A DNA stretch of 40,383 bases, taken from Nitrococcus mobilis. GTDB lineage: Bacteria > Pseudomonadota > Gammaproteobacteria > Nitrococcales > Nitrococcaceae. The notes under the pieces are model-generated. The model searched no databases and was not told where the DNA came from. It worked only from the letters and a program-made list of their open reading frames with translations. Made by a program: the position numbers and the translations under genes. The stretch is from the NCBI GenBank assembly GCA_024102725.1, contig JAGFJL010000139.1, positions 1-40,383 on the forward strand. The letters run 5' to 3'. Positions within the stretch are counted from its first letter, which is position 1; every line of letters begins with the position of its first letter. Below, in pieces: positions 19,277-28,192 of this stretch.

Positions 19277-19501
19277 TCAATGACGGTCGGTGTAAGGTAG
19301 CAACGCCAGGTAGCGCGCGCGCTTGATTGCGCTAGCAAGCTGGCGCTGATACTTGGCCCGCGTCCCGGTGATCCGGCTGGGCACGATTTTACCGGTTTCA
19401 GTAACATAGCTCCTGAGCGTGTTAAGGTCTTTGTAGTCGATTTCCCTTACGCCTTCAGCCGTAAATCGACAATACTTTCTGCGACGGAAAAAACGAGCCA
19501 T
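19277..19501 (-). CDS. rpsR: 30S ribosomal protein S18
   Basis: 74 residues: [17 protein letters not shown] to [12 protein letters not shown]. It is near-identical in pattern to E. coli S18, including [19 protein letters not shown]18 forms a heterodimer with S6 on the central domain of 16S rRNA. The open frame extends 41 codons upstream into the priB end, but the ATG at 19501 has AGAGG before it and fits the family. It is co-transcribed with priB (23-nt gap). Confidence 0.97.
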   Translation of the reverse strand: MARFFRRRKYCRFTAEGVREIDYKDLNTLRSYVTETGKIVPSRITGTRAKYQRQLASAIKRARYLALLPYTDRH

Positions 19502-19524
19502 AGCCTCTACCTTTACTGGTTGCT

Positions 19525-19857
19525 CTACGACGCCAGCCGCTCGATTTGGCTGGCACTGATTATCAATGGGTATTCTCCGCTGCGTTGCCGGGATCGGATT
19601 AAAAAGCCGACCACGCGCAAACACGTACCAGGCGATACCCCCCGTAGCGATTCGGCCAGTGGCTGCCCCGAAGCCCGCACGCCGATTCGCAAACGCACCG
19701 GTCGGTGCGCCCCTGCCTCGCTCTGCTCGGAATAATGCTCCAGAAGGAAACGGGCGATCGGAATACCTGCCGGTGAGTAGCGCAGCTCGGCCGGCGCCAC
19801 TAGAGCTCCGGCCAGAGTCACCACATTGACATGACTATCGAACGCGGCCAACGGCAT
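19525..19857 (-). CDS. priB: Primosomal replication protein N (PriB)
   Basis: 110 residues with an OB fold. Recognisable blocks are [30 protein letters not shown], matching the PriB block [22 protein letters not shown], then LRVVGFLI and [10 protein letters not shown]. PriB binds single-stranded DNA and PriA and helps reload DnaB at collapsed forks. Its usual place is between rpsF and rpsR, as here. The ribosome site before the ATG is poor, so coupling from rpsF, 39 nt upstream, is likely. Confidence 0.9.
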   Translation of the reverse strand: MPLAAFDSHVNVVTLAGALVAPAELRYSPAGIPIARFLLEHYSEQSEAGAHRPVRLRIGVRASGQPLAESLRGVSPGTCLRVVGFLIRSRQRSGEYPLIISASQIERLAS

Positions 19858-19896
19858 ACTCGGATCAAACCCCGGGCCCGTCGCCGATTAACCTCA

Positions 19897-20319
19897 TCAG
19901 AGCTCGGCCGGTTCCTCAAGCTCACTTTCTGCCTCGCTCCTGTCGGGCTTGTCGGTGCGGCTCTTGTCCAAGCGCTCGGCCCGAGCGCCTCTTTCCTCGT
20001 CCTGGCTTTTCGCCAGCGGCGAGGGCTCGGTGATTGCCTCTTGCCGGGACAAAACCATATTACGAATGACCGCATCGTTGAAACGGAACATGGAGACGAG
20101 CTCTTCCATATTCTCGGGTTGACACTCCACGTTCATGAGAATGTAGTGCGCCTTGATCAGTTTCTTGATCGGGTAGGCTAGCTGACGACGTCCCCAATCC
20201 TCCAAACGGTGGATGTGGCCGCCGTTGCCTTCAATCAGACTCCGGTAGCGCTCGATCATGGCCGAGACCTGATCGCTTTGATCCGGATGGACCAGGAACA
20301 CGACTTCATAATGTCGCAT
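19897..20319 (-). CDS. rpsF: 30S ribosomal protein S6
   Basis: 140 residues starting [35 protein letters not shown] and AHYILMNVE are the S6 core. After residue 100 comes a charged tail of about 35 residues rich in Glu, Asp, Arg and Ser. In E. coli the S6 tail receives extra glutamates from RimK, and this tail also has Glu pairs, though its end (EEPAEL) differs. The ATG at 20319 has AAAGGAG eight nt before it; an upstream extension of the open frame is not conserved. First gene of the S6-PriB-S18-L9 run. Confidence 0.95.
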   Translation of the reverse strand: MRHYEVVFLVHPDQSDQVSAMIERYRSLIEGNGGHIHRLEDWGRRQLAYPIKKLIKAHYILMNVECQPENMEELVSMFRFNDAVIRNMVLSRQEAITEPSPLAKSQDEERGARAERLDKSRTDKPDRSEAESELEEPAEL

Positions 20320-20341
20320 GCATGACTCCTTTCGGGTGATC

Positions 20342-20359
20342 GGACCACATTGTGGGGTC
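20342..20359 (-). promoter_or_regulatory. Leader hairpin just upstream of rpsF, possible S6:S18 autoregulatory site
   Basis: The minus-strand leader can fold as GAC-(CC bulge)-CAC-AAT-GTG-GTC, followed by CG, about 10 nt before the Shine-Dalgarno. Bacterial rpsF leaders commonly hold a hairpin with a CCG-type bulge bound by S6:S18. The match here is only in general form and position. Confidence 0.3.
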
Positions 20360-20450
20360 AGAAAAGCCGCCCGCATAACAGCGATCGGCAAGGAGAGCCG
20401 TTGCCCACAGCTGCGGACCAGCCCGAGCAACGGATGATAGGCGGCAGAGT

Positions 20451-21221
20451 TTACTCCCGCAGCGGGGGCCTGGTAAAGCCGCGCATCCGCTGACGCACAG
20501 CCTCGTAGAGCACCACCCCGGTAGCGACCGAGACGTTGAGACTGTCGATCGCTCCGAGCATAGGGATTCGAACCAACCGGTCACAGCATGCGCGCGTGAG
20601 TCGGCGCAAACCGGTGCCCTCGGCGCCCATGACCAAAACCAACGGACCACTAAGATCCACCTCGTAGAGTGTAACGTCGGCCTGCTCGGCCGCACCAACC
20701 AGCCACATACCCGCCTCGCGTAGCTTGCGCAAAGTACGCGCCAGATTGGTCACCTGGAACAAAGGGATGTGCTGCACGGCGCCTGCGGCGGCCTTGTAGA
20801 CTGTCGGGGTCAAACCGACCGCGCGATCCCGCGGAGTGATCACGGCCTGGGCGCCGGCCCCATCGGCTGTGCGTAAGCAGGCTCCTAGATTGTGCGGATC
20901 CTGCACTTGATCGAGCACCAATAACAAAGGATCCTGGCCGAGTTCGCTGAGCAATGCCTCCAACTCGTGCTCGGCCCGAGGCGGTTGCCCAGCGTACCGA
21001 ATCGCCACGCCCTGGTGTACCTGCCCACTCGTGAGGCGATCCAACTGCCGACGGTCGACCAAATGCACAGGGCAGGCGAGCACCTCTAGCTGACGGCGCA
21101 GTGCCTGCCAGCGCCCGCTGCGGCCTTGCCGATCAAGCCAAACCTCAACGACATGGGTGGGATCATAGCGTAGCGCTGCGCGGACGCTATGCAGACCATG
21201 GATGATGCGATTTTGCGTCAT
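20451..21221 (-). CDS. rlmB: 23S rRNA (guanosine-2'-O-)-methyltransferase RlmB
   Basis: 256 residues, SPOUT (TrmH/SpoU) class. RlmB 2'-O-methylates a guanosine (G2251 in E. coli) in the peptidyl-transferase P loop. The three SpoU motifs are clear: [21 protein letters not shown] with the catalytic-loop Asn/Arg, VMGAEGTGL, and [17 protein letters not shown] forming the knotted SAM site. The N-terminal substrate-binding domain begins [14 protein letters not shown]. It starts 4 nt after the rnr stop, the standard rnr-rlmB operon pair. Confidence 0.96.
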   Translation of the reverse strand: MTQNRIIHGLHSVRAALRYDPTHVVEVWLDRQGRSGRWQALRRQLEVLACPVHLVDRRQLDRLTSGQVHQGVAIRYAGQPPRAEHELEALLSELGQDPLLLVLDQVQDPHNLGACLRTADGAGAQAVITPRDRAVGLTPTVYKAAAGAVQHIPLFQVTNLARTLRKLREAGMWLVGAAEQADVTLYEVDLSGPLVLVMGAEGTGLRRLTRACCDRLVRIPMLGAIDSLNVSVATGVVLYEAVRQRMRGFTRPPLRE

Positions 21222-21225
21222 TACG

Positions 21226-23547
21226 CTAGCGCGGGCGCTTGCTCCGCGAGCGTTCTCCGCCGCTAGCCTTTCTCGCCGATGCGGGGCGCTGCGCCGGATG
21301 AGCCTTGCGGCGGCGCCCCGGCCCGCGCCGCGGCGACTCTATCGGCTTGCCGTGCGCATCCAAAGGATGCGCCACCAGCGCCAAATCGAGCTTGCGTTCG
21401 TCAATATCCACTTGCGCGACCCGCACCCGCAGCCGATCGGCCAGTCGATACTCCTTGCCGGTGCGCTCACCAACGAGGCGATGACCGATGGGATCGAAAT
21501 GAAAGTAATCGCTCTCCAGATTGGTGATGTGGATGAGCCCGTCGACATAGACTTCATCGAGCTCGACGAACAGGCCAAACGAAGTCACCGCACTGATTAC
21601 CCCAGGCAGTTCCTCCCCCACGCGCTCGGCCATATAGCGGCATTTGAGAGTCATCACCGCGTCTCGGGTCGCCTCCTCGGCGCGCCGATCGGTCATGGAG
21701 CAATGCTCTCCGAGGGTGGTCAGCTGATCGTGGCTGAGCTCGAAAGTCGCGGCGCGGCCACCGGAGGGAATGTGTTTGATGGCCCGATGCGCGATCAGGT
21801 CGGGATAGCGTCGGATCGGCGAGGTGAAGTGAGTGTAGGCATCCAGCGCCAACCCGAAATGCCCGGCGTTGTCGGGTCGGTACTCGGCGGCCATCATCGA
21901 GCGTAGCAATACCGTCTCGATCAAATGACGATCGGGCCGCTCGCGTACCCGCTGCATCAGCCGGGCGAAATCCTTGGGCCGAGGCTTATCGCTGCCGGTT
22001 AGGCGCAACCCGGTCTGACCAAGAAAGGCACGTAGCTTTTCAAGCCGTGCCGTCTCCGGCGGCTCGTGCACCCGATACAGAGCCGGCATGCGATGGCGGC
22101 GCAGGAAGCGCGCCGCCGCCAAATTGGCCTTTACCATACACTCTTCGATCATTCGGTGGGCCTCGGTCCGCCGGGCCGGATGAATGGCGCGGATCCGCCC
22201 CGCTGGATCGAATTCGATGGTGCTTTCGGTGGTCTCGAAGTCAATCGCGCCGCGGCGATCACGCTCCTTGCGCAGCGCACGATAGACGCCGAAGAGATGA
22301 TCGAGATGCTTGAGCAGTCCGCGGTGGCGCCGACGCAACGCCGGATCACGCTCCCCATGCAACGCCGCGACCACTTCGTAGGTCAACCGTGCCCGGGAAC
22401 GTATGACCGCTTCATAGAAACGCGAACGCCGCAAGGCGCCCTCTCGGCTGATCTGCATCTCACAGACCACGCAAAGGCGATCCACGCGCGGATTCAAAGA
22501 GCACAATCCGTTGGAGAGTATTGCCGGCAGCATGGGCACCACGCTGCGGGGGAAGTAGACGGAATTGCCGCGTTTGGCGGCCTCGCGCTCGAGCGGCGTC
22601 CCGGGGCGAACATAGTGGGAAACATCGGCGATCGCCACGTAGAGGCGCCAACCGTTGGTCATGGGCTCGGCGTAGACCGCGTCGTCGAAATCGCGCGCGG
22701 TAACCCCGTCGATGGTAACCAAGGGCAGGTGGCGCAAATCCACCCGTCCCTGCTTGGCCGATTCCGGCACTCGATCGGTAAATCCAGCGAGCGCCGCTTC
22801 GACCTCAGCGGGCCAATCGACCGGAATCCCATGAGCGCTTGCGGCAACCGTAATCTCCTGGCCAACCTCGATATGCGCTCCTAGTATCTCGACGATACGA
22901 CCGATGGGCTGGCGGCGCTTGGCCGGCTGACTGAGGATCTCGGTGACTACAAGTTGCCCATAAGCCGCATCGTTACGCTCTGCGGCCGGTATGATGATGT
23001 CCTGGTGAAGATGCCGGCTCGCCGGAACCACAAAACCCACCCCACTTTCTTCATAATAGCGGCCCACCACCTGCCGGTTGGCCCGCTCCAGAACCTCCAC
23101 CAACTCGCCTTCGGGGCGGCCGCGCGTATCGAGATTCACCAATCGAACCACCACGCGGTCGCCGTGTAGTAGACTGAGCATTGCGCGTGGCGGGAGGTAA
23201 ACCTCCGAGCCCGGACGATCCGGTTTGAGCCAGCCCGAACCATCCACTGCCGCGCGCACTCGGCCGCGGATCAGGTCGCGATTGTCGACGATGACATAGC
23301 CGCTGCGTCGATTGCGGATCAACTGGCCGTCGCGCTCCATCGCCCGCAAGCGCCGGCGCAGGCCCTCTAGCTCATCGGGCTGGGTCAGCGCGAAGAGCTC
23401 CGCAAGCTGCGCTCGGGTAAGCGGGCGAGCTTGCTCGGCGAGCCGGTCGATGATGTATTCGCGACTGGGGATCGGCTGCGCGTATTTGCGCCGTTCACGT
23501 TCGAGATAAGGGTCTTCCTCCAGACTTGCGCCGTGTTCTTTGGTCAT
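21226..23547 (-). CDS. rnr: Exoribonuclease R
   Basis: 773 residues. A processive 3'-5' exoribonuclease of the RNB family that degrades structured RNA and takes part in quality control and trans-translation. In order: an N-terminal helix-turn-helix (about 28-85), cold-shock domains (about 90-230), and the RNB catalytic core with TIDGVTARDFDDAV (about 275-290, metal-binding Asp cluster). HFTSPIRRYPDLIAHR follows, then a C-terminal S1 domain (GVISAVTSFGLFVELDEVYVDGLIHI) and a basic Arg/Lys/Ser tail of about 50 residues. The tail and S1 domain distinguish it from RNase II. The first ATG is used although its ribosome site is weak. Confidence 0.96.
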   Translation of the reverse strand: MTKEHGASLEEDPYLERERRKYAQPIPSREYIIDRLAEQARPLTRAQLAELFALTQPDELEGLRRRLRAMERDGQLIRNRRSGYVIVDNRDLIRGRVRAAVDGSGWLKPDRPGSEVYLPPRAMLSLLHGDRVVVRLVNLDTRGRPEGELVEVLERANRQVVGRYYEESGVGFVVPASRHLHQDIIIPAAERNDAAYGQLVVTEILSQPAKRRQPIGRIVEILGAHIEVGQEITVAASAHGIPVDWPAEVEAALAGFTDRVPESAKQGRVDLRHLPLVTIDGVTARDFDDAVYAEPMTNGWRLYVAIADVSHYVRPGTPLEREAAKRGNSVYFPRSVVPMLPAILSNGLCSLNPRVDRLCVVCEMQISREGALRRSRFYEAVIRSRARLTYEVVAALHGERDPALRRRHRGLLKHLDHLFGVYRALRKERDRRGAIDFETTESTIEFDPAGRIRAIHPARRTEAHRMIEECMVKANLAAARFLRRHRMPALYRVHEPPETARLEKLRAFLGQTGLRLTGSDKPRPKDFARLMQRVRERPDRHLIETVLLRSMMAAEYRPDNAGHFGLALDAYTHFTSPIRRYPDLIAHRAIKHIPSGGRAATFELSHDQLTTLGEHCSMTDRRAEEATRDAVMTLKCRYMAERVGEELPGVISAVTSFGLFVELDEVYVDGLIHITNLESDYFHFDPIGHRLVGERTGKEYRLADRLRVRVAQVDIDERKLDLALVAHPLDAHGKPIESPRRGPGRRRKAHPAQRPASARKASGGERSRSKRPR

Positions 23548-23646
23548 TCGCTACCGTTCGTTTCGATGTGAGGTAAAATTCATCCATCAATGCTATCCGG
23601 GAATACCGCCGAAGACCGCGCACTAGCGCCCTTCTACGGCACGGCA

Positions 23647-23675
23647 TTGACAGGCCAGCTCACCACCTGCAAAAT
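23647..23675 (+). promoter_or_regulatory. Sigma-70 promoter of tRNA-Leu(CAG) with GC-rich discriminator
   Basis: A perfect TTGACA (23647-23652), a 17-nt spacer and CAAAAT (23670-23675), followed by GTGCGGCCCGCGCGCC. The very GC-rich initial region is typical of stringently controlled stable-RNA promoters. The predicted start is about 30 nt before the tRNA. Confidence 0.7.
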
Positions 23676-23711
23676 GTGCGGCCCGCGCGCCTTGGTGCGC
23701 GAGCCGCACAC

Positions 23712-23798
23712 GCCGAGGTGGCGGAATTGGTAGACGCGCTAGCTTCAGGTGCTAGTGGGGGTAACCCCGTGGAGGTTCAAGTCCTCTCCTCGGCACCA
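23712..23798 (+). tRNA. tRNA-Leu (CAG)
   Basis: 87 nt with CCA. A class II tRNA: acceptor GCCGAGG/CCTCGGC, variable arm TGGGGGTAACCCCGT, anticodon stem CTAGC/GCTAG around TTCAGGT, giving CAG. Its 3' side borders the accessory segment 23.8-28.5 kb. Leucine tRNA genes are frequent integration sites, but I see neither an integrase gene nor a repeated tRNA 3' end. Confidence 0.97.
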
Positions 23799-24125
23799 AT
23801 CCAAACAGCCTATTATAGACCATCGACAGCCTCGCAACGACCTGCTTTTCAGCGGTTTTACGGGTCGTTTCGTGCCATTTCTCGCTAGACAAATGGTAGG
23901 GCTTACCCTCTATGACAATTTGGAGAGCGGCGGGCAAATCCGATTTCGAGACGAATCGCGCCGTCGCTGCGCTCAGCGTCAACCCTTCGCCGTGGCTTTG
24001 AGCTGAATTCCAGTGCCTCAAGCCGAGCACCCCTCCGTGCGCTATCGAGAATCTCCCAACAGCTTGGCAAGCAGTAGCTGAGATATGTTTAGAGGCACTT
24101 TATAGCAAAGCGAAAGGAACGAGGC
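23799..24125. other. Gene-poor stretch after tRNA-Leu
   Basis: 327 nt without a gene I can support. An AACGACC/GGTCGTT hairpin with a 20-nt loop lies shortly after the tRNA and may be a weak terminator. The minus-strand open frame covering much of it runs straight through the tRNA and is not credible. Confidence 0.5.
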
Positions 24126-24740
24126 ATGGGCTTCTATTACGATGTGATTCTGCCAAGGCTTTGCCATCTGGCGATGCGCAATCGCCACCTTGTGCCTTAT
24201 CGCCAACGGATAATCGCCATGGCGCAGGGCCATGTGCTGGAGATCGGCATCGGCTCCGGCCTGAATCTGCCCTTCTACCCCTCCGGCGTGCGCGACATCC
24301 AGGGCCTGGAGCCCTCGCCACGGCTGATCGCGATGGCGCGGTATGCCGCCGAGCGATCAACCATACCGATGACCCTTATCGAAGGCTCGGCGGAGTCGAT
24401 CCCACTTGCTGATAACAGCATCGATACGGTGGTGACGACGTGGACATTGTGCACCATTCCAAAAGCAGTACCGGCCCTTGCCGAGATGCGCCGCGTGCTC
24501 ACGCCGAGCGGACAGCTGCTGTTCGTGGAGCATGGACTGGGACCGGAGGAGCGTGTCAGGAAATGGCAAGATCGGTTGACTCCGATTTGGAAAAGGATCA
24601 GCGGCGGTTGCCATCTGAACCGACCTATTCGAAACCTTATTGAACAAGCCGGTTTCACCATCGCTCAACTCAAGACCGGGTATATGAAAGGGCCAAAGCC
24701 CATGGCCTTCCTCTACGAGGGCCGCGCCCGCCCAAACTAA
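24126..24740 (+). CDS. Class I SAM-dependent methyltransferase, substrate unknown
   Basis: 204 residues. SAM-binding motif I is VLEIGIGSGLN (37-47), acidic motif II GLEPSP about 20 residues later, then a DTVVTTWTLCTI motif and a GQLLFVEHGLG post-motif. This resembles Methyltransf_11 and the METTL7/UbiE-like small methyltransferases. A hydrophobic N-terminus (YYDVILPRLCHLAM) may touch membrane. It is complete, with GGAAC-GAGG before the ATG, and appears intact beside decayed neighbours. No pathway can be assigned from context. Confidence 0.85.
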   Translation: MGFYYDVILPRLCHLAMRNRHLVPYRQRIIAMAQGHVLEIGIGSGLNLPFYPSGVRDIQGLEPSPRLIAMARYAAERSTIPMTLIEGSAESIPLADNSIDTVVTTWTLCTIPKAVPALAEMRRVLTPSGQLLFVEHGLGPEERVRKWQDRLTPIWKRISGGCHLNRPIRNLIEQAGFTIAQLKTGYMKGPKPMAFLYEGRARPN

Positions 24741-25095
24741 GGCATGCTCCTCTCGGTGCTGAGGCGCCGTGACCGACACACCCGCCGCCGCGTCGCTCGC
24801 GAGACGGACTCGAACTTGGAACAATCATAATCTATGGTGGCACCGAGCCGTGCCAGACCTTTGCATCCTTGACCAGCAGAGTATACGTTGAGGTGCGGTA
24901 TATCATCCGGCTTACGGCGGTCGCGGTTCCAGGATGTCGGGTTACGCCCTGGCAGGCTAACCCGACCTACGGTCATTGGCCATGGCTGCTGTCTCCCCGC
25001 CACTTAAAATCCCGCTAGGTGAACTCTGCCAGCCTCCATGTATGGCCCCCTGGGTATTCAGGTTTGCGAGCCCGTATCCCGCGGTAGCGCAGCCT
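24741..25095. other. Gene-poor stretch before the methylase remnant
   Basis: About 355 nt. I see no gene. It includes the inverted repeat at 24936-24966 and may contain erased upstream sequence of the methylase gene; no recognisable methylase residues precede about 25100. Confidence 0.5.
24936..24966. repeat. REP-like inverted repeat
   Basis: Arms GTCGGGTTA (24936-24944) and TAACCCGAC (24958-24966) around a 13-nt centre, followed by CTACG. The GTAGGTCGGGTTAGC type of sequence is a common dispersed intergenic palindrome in Proteobacteria, by my recollection. Confidence 0.6.
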
Positions 25096-25519
25096 ATGGA
25101 TATGACCGTGGTGATGATTCTCGACCCCACCTGCGGCTCCGGCACCACCGCCTACGTCGCCGAACAATGGGGTCGGCGCTGGAGCACCTGCGATACCTCC
25201 CGCGTGCCACTGGCCCCGGCGCAGCAGCGGCTGCCGACCGCCACGTTCCCCTGGTACGAGCTGAAGGAGTCGCAGCGCAGGCCGGCCGGCGGCTTCGTCT
25301 AACCAGCGCCGGCAGAACCGTAAGGGCGGGGAGGTCGGCGGGCTGGTGCCACGCATCACGCTCAAATCCATCGCCAACAACGAGGAGCCGGAGACGGTCA
25401 CGTTGGTGGACCGGCCCGAGCGGAACAACAGGATCACTCGCGTCTGCGGCCCCTTCACGGTGAAGGTGCTCGACGAGCGCAGCAATGAGCTGATGGCGGT
25501 GCAGGAGCCCGCGTCATGA
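25096..25519 (+). pseudogene. Remnant of a type III-like adenine-specific DNA methyltransferase (mod), C-terminal part
   Basis: Only the C-terminal part of a beta-class methylase remains. It begins around [19 protein letters not shown], which holds the SAM-binding DPTCGSG motif, and continues [18 protein letters not shown] to a stop at 25300-25302. The reading frame then shifts and continues [25 protein letters not shown] and [12 protein letters not shown] to a TGA at 25517-25519. The N-terminal half, including the DPPY-type catalytic motif, is absent. The gene is therefore truncated and frameshifted. Its TGA overlaps the following hicA ATG by 4 nt (ATGA), so it was once the first gene of a coupled operon. 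Confidence 0.8.
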
Positions 25520-25768
25520 GCAAAATCGAGAAGCTTTTGGCAGGTAGTGAGGGACGGTTCCGACGCTAATGTTGCATTCGCTGATCTGTGTCAGTTGCTG
25601 GGGCGATTTGGGTTCTCGGAGCACACTCGTAGTAGCCATCATGTGTTCAGTCGTGAAGGGATCGAGGAGCGGTTCAATCTGCAGGAAAGCGGTGCCAAGG
25701 CGAAACCTTATCAGGTGCAGCAAGTGCGAGCGATCATCGCCAGGTACCATCTGGAGGTAAGCGAGTAA
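25516..25768 (+). pseudogene. hicA: HicA-type mRNA-interferase toxin, frameshifted near its start
   Basis: The ATG at 25516 reads MSKIEKLLA, then a +1 shift is needed to enter the frame VVRDGSDANVAFADLCQLLGRF. The remainder, FSEHTRSSHHVFSREGI to AKPYQVQQVRAIIARY, is a full HicA-like domain with the His of the SSHH motif expected at the active site. HicA toxins cleave mRNA through a double-stranded-RNA-binding-like fold. The protein could still be made from GTG 25547, losing about ten residues; otherwise the toxin is dead. The stop overlaps the antitoxin ATG (TAATG). Confidence 0.75.
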
Positions 25769-25980
25769 TGAACAAATTTGAAATGATCATCTATTGGAGT
25801 GAAGAGGACGACGCCTTTGTCGTCGATGTATCGGAGTTGCCCGGCTGCATGGCACACGGAGACACACGGGAAGACGCGTTCCAGGCGGCGAACGAAGCCG
25901 TGGAACTGTGGGTGGAAACGGCCCGGGAAGAAGGAAGGCCCGTTCCCGAGCCCAAAGGACGGCGGCTGATGTATGCCTGA
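25768..25980 (+). CDS. hicB: HicB-type antitoxin, short form
   Basis: 70 residues: MNKFEMIIYWSEEDDAFVVDVSELPGCMAHGDT, then EDAFQAANEAVELWVETAREEGRPVPEPKGRRL. This is the partial RNase H-like HicB antitoxin fold, whose IIYWSEED and ELPGCxAHG blocks are diagnostic. It has no separate DNA-binding domain. It should bind and neutralise HicA. The frame is intact and starts on the hicA stop, so antitoxin production is coupled to toxin translation. It lies between the mod and res remnants. Confidence 0.88.
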   Translation: MNKFEMIIYWSEEDDAFVVDVSELPGCMAHGDTREDAFQAANEAVELWVETAREEGRPVPEPKGRRLMYA

Positions 25981-27847
25981 TGCAAGGCGTGAGGCGCAAG
26001 CTCCCGGCGGCCCACTGGAGGTCGATTCGCCCATTATCAATTATCCTTATCTACGCGCCCAAATGCCATTGGCGGATCGAGAAGACCAAGACGCCGGTCA
26101 AAGCGGAAGGTCGGCGGCCGGCAAGCTATTATTTTCGCGTGCCCGAGCACGCCGGGCGCGGCGTGCGGCAGCAGGCAGGGCTGTTCGGCGATGCCGAGGT
26201 CGGCCAGGAAGAGGAGCTGGCGCTGGTCAACCTGCTGCGGCAGCGGGTCCAGGTGTGGCGTGAAGGCGCCCTCACCGGGCGCGAGTACGATGGCGTCGCC
26301 GGCGTCACGCGGGAGTTGCTGCAGATCTGGCGATCCGAAGACTGGATGCAGCGGCTGTTCTTTGCCCAAATCGAGGCGACGGAGACAATCATTTTCCTCA
26401 CCGAGGCGGCCGAGCCTTATCGCAAAAATCTACCGAAGATTCCCCGGGACGAGCCGGGTCAGGAGGCCAAGGCCCGGGGCTTCAGCGCCTTTACCCGCTA
26501 TGCCTGCAAGATGGCCACCGGCACCGGTAAGACTACGGTAATGGGGATGCTCGCGGCCTGGTCGATTCTCAACCGGGTGGCCGCGCCCACCGATGAGTGT
26601 TTCAGCGACACAGTGCTGATCGTCTGCCCCAACGTCACCATCCGCGAGCGCCTGCAGGAGCTGGATCCGGCGCTCGCCGATCGCATTACGGACGAGACTG
26701 ATCTGATTGACGACAACGCGCTGGCGAAGAAGGACGCCCGCGAGGCCACTACTGGATCGAGGGGCTGGACCGGATCAACAAGCTGACGGGCGGCAAGAAG
26801 AAAGGCATTCGGCTGTGCGTGAACCTGTCCGCAACACCTTTCTACCTCCAGGGCTCCGGCAACGAGGTGGGCAAGTCTTTCCCCTGAAGCAGCAGCACAA
26901 GCATCCGGTGCCGCCGGTTTTTTATCATTGTCTGCCGTGATACCCGAGTCGCCAAGGCGGTTTACGAGTGGTTGGCGGCCGGCGAAGGCGGCTACGGCGA
27001 GGTTCCGCAACGAGCCGGGCCAGGAAGTGACGGAGCGCATCGATTCCAGGGTGGTGGAAGACATCGAAGAGGGCGGCACTAAGGACGAGACCCGGCGGCT
27101 ACGCTTCATCCTGGACACCATCGGCAAGCCGGAATGGCCTGGCGGCCGGGTACCGGAGGAATGGTCGGAGCTGGTCTGCAAACACAACGAGAAGGCCGCC
27201 GGAGCGAGACGTGCGCTGCATCATATCGGTTGCCATACTCTCCGAAGGCTGGGATGCCAATACAGTGACTCACATCGTCGGTTTGCGGCCGTTCGGCTCG
27301 CAGCTGCTCTGCGAGCAGGTGGTGGGGCGTGCCCTGCGACGCAAAAGCTACCCGTGATTCCCCAGAGCGCGAGTGGGAATGGCGGTACCCGGCACGTCGA
27401 TTTCTACTCGACCAAGCCGGTCTATCCGGTAGAAAATGCCACCTGAACGCCATGGTGGCGGATACCGGTAAATGGGAACAGAGCGCCGCCTTTGCCCTGG
27501 ATTCTCACCCCGGTGTGGCGCGTTGGGTCAAGATCAAGAACGATCACCTCGACTTTGCGATTCCCTACCGAAAAAACAATATCCCGACCAGGTATATTCC
27601 GGATTTCATCGTCGCCCTCGATAACGGATTTCAGCTCATCGTGGAGCTCAAAGGGCGCTACGGTGACGACGCGGATGTGAAGGCGAAAGCCGCCCTACGC
27701 TGGGTGCAGGCGGTGAACCAATTGGGTAGCTACGGCCGGTGGGATTACGTGGTGATCGAAGATCCGCAGAAGCTGGGTGTAGCCATTGATGAATTTGCCG
27801 ATGCGGCCCGGGAGCCCGATGGCTCGAAGTTGGCAATACGCAGCTGA
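25973..27847 (+). pseudogene. Type III-like restriction helicase-nuclease (res), multiply broken
   Basis: Recognisable pieces occur in order but in different frames. They are an N-terminal DSPIINYPY, shifting near 26050 to APKCHWRIEKTKTP and GRRPASYYF. Next come IFLTEAAEPYRKNLPKIPRDEPG and the Walker A MATGTGKTTVMGMLAAWS. After an apparent internal deletion come DDNALAKKDAREAT, a shift to YWIEGLDRINK and LCVNLSATPFYL, and a TGA after KSFP. Then FFIIVCRDTRVAKAVYEWL and helicase motifs [19 protein letters not shown] and [14 protein letters not shown]. The last piece (27329 onward) has IPDFIVALDNGFQLIVELKG, a PD-x-ExK nuclease core. At least four frame breaks or stops make it non-functional. Its ATG overlaps the hicB end by 8 nt. 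Confidence 0.8.
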
Positions 27848-27952
27848 CGTGTATGACTTGTAAGTAAGCGATCGGTAAAACCCGCGTTGGCATAACACTA
27901 TAGCGGTGATTTTCCCGGAGCGGAACCCTGGACGTAATAAGGACAGAATCTC

Positions 27953-28192
27953 ATGGCCGAGGCCGCTAGCGAGCGTCAGGCGGAGTTTGCGGAATCTCAG
28001 CGGCTGGAGGCGGCGCGGATCGCGTTTCTGGAGCGCGATAGAGGCAAGGAGGCCGCCCGTGTCTTTGCCATCCAAACACTGCGCAGCTATCGGCGAGCCG
28101 TGGTGCATCGCGCGCCGCCCGCCGGTGAGCAGCGGTTCCGGCTGCGTCTGCTCGCTTCCTACCGTTACCTGAAGCGATATGTCCGGTCATAA
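27953..28192 (+). CDS. Small basic protein of unknown function
   Basis: 79 residues: MAEAASERQAEFAESQRLEAA to SYRYLKRYVRS. It is rich in Arg, Ala and Glu and should be mostly helical. An N-terminal amphipathic stretch (about 1-35) is followed by a more basic half containing FAIQTLRSYRRAV and FRLRLLASYRYLKRY. AAGGACAG lies seven nt before the ATG, a better ribosome site than many genes here. I do not recognise a family. It lies just after the restriction remnant and could belong to it or be an unrelated conserved gene. Confidence 0.5.
   Translation: MAEAASERQAEFAESQRLEAARIAFLERDRGKEAARVFAIQTLRSYRRAVVHRAPPAGEQRFRLRLLASYRYLKRYVRS

Noticed and set aside
23752..24030. A minus-strand open frame after tRNA-Leu, considered as an integrase remnant
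   Set aside because: It reads straight through the tRNA gene, and its sequence contains no integrase motif (no R-H-R-Y residues).
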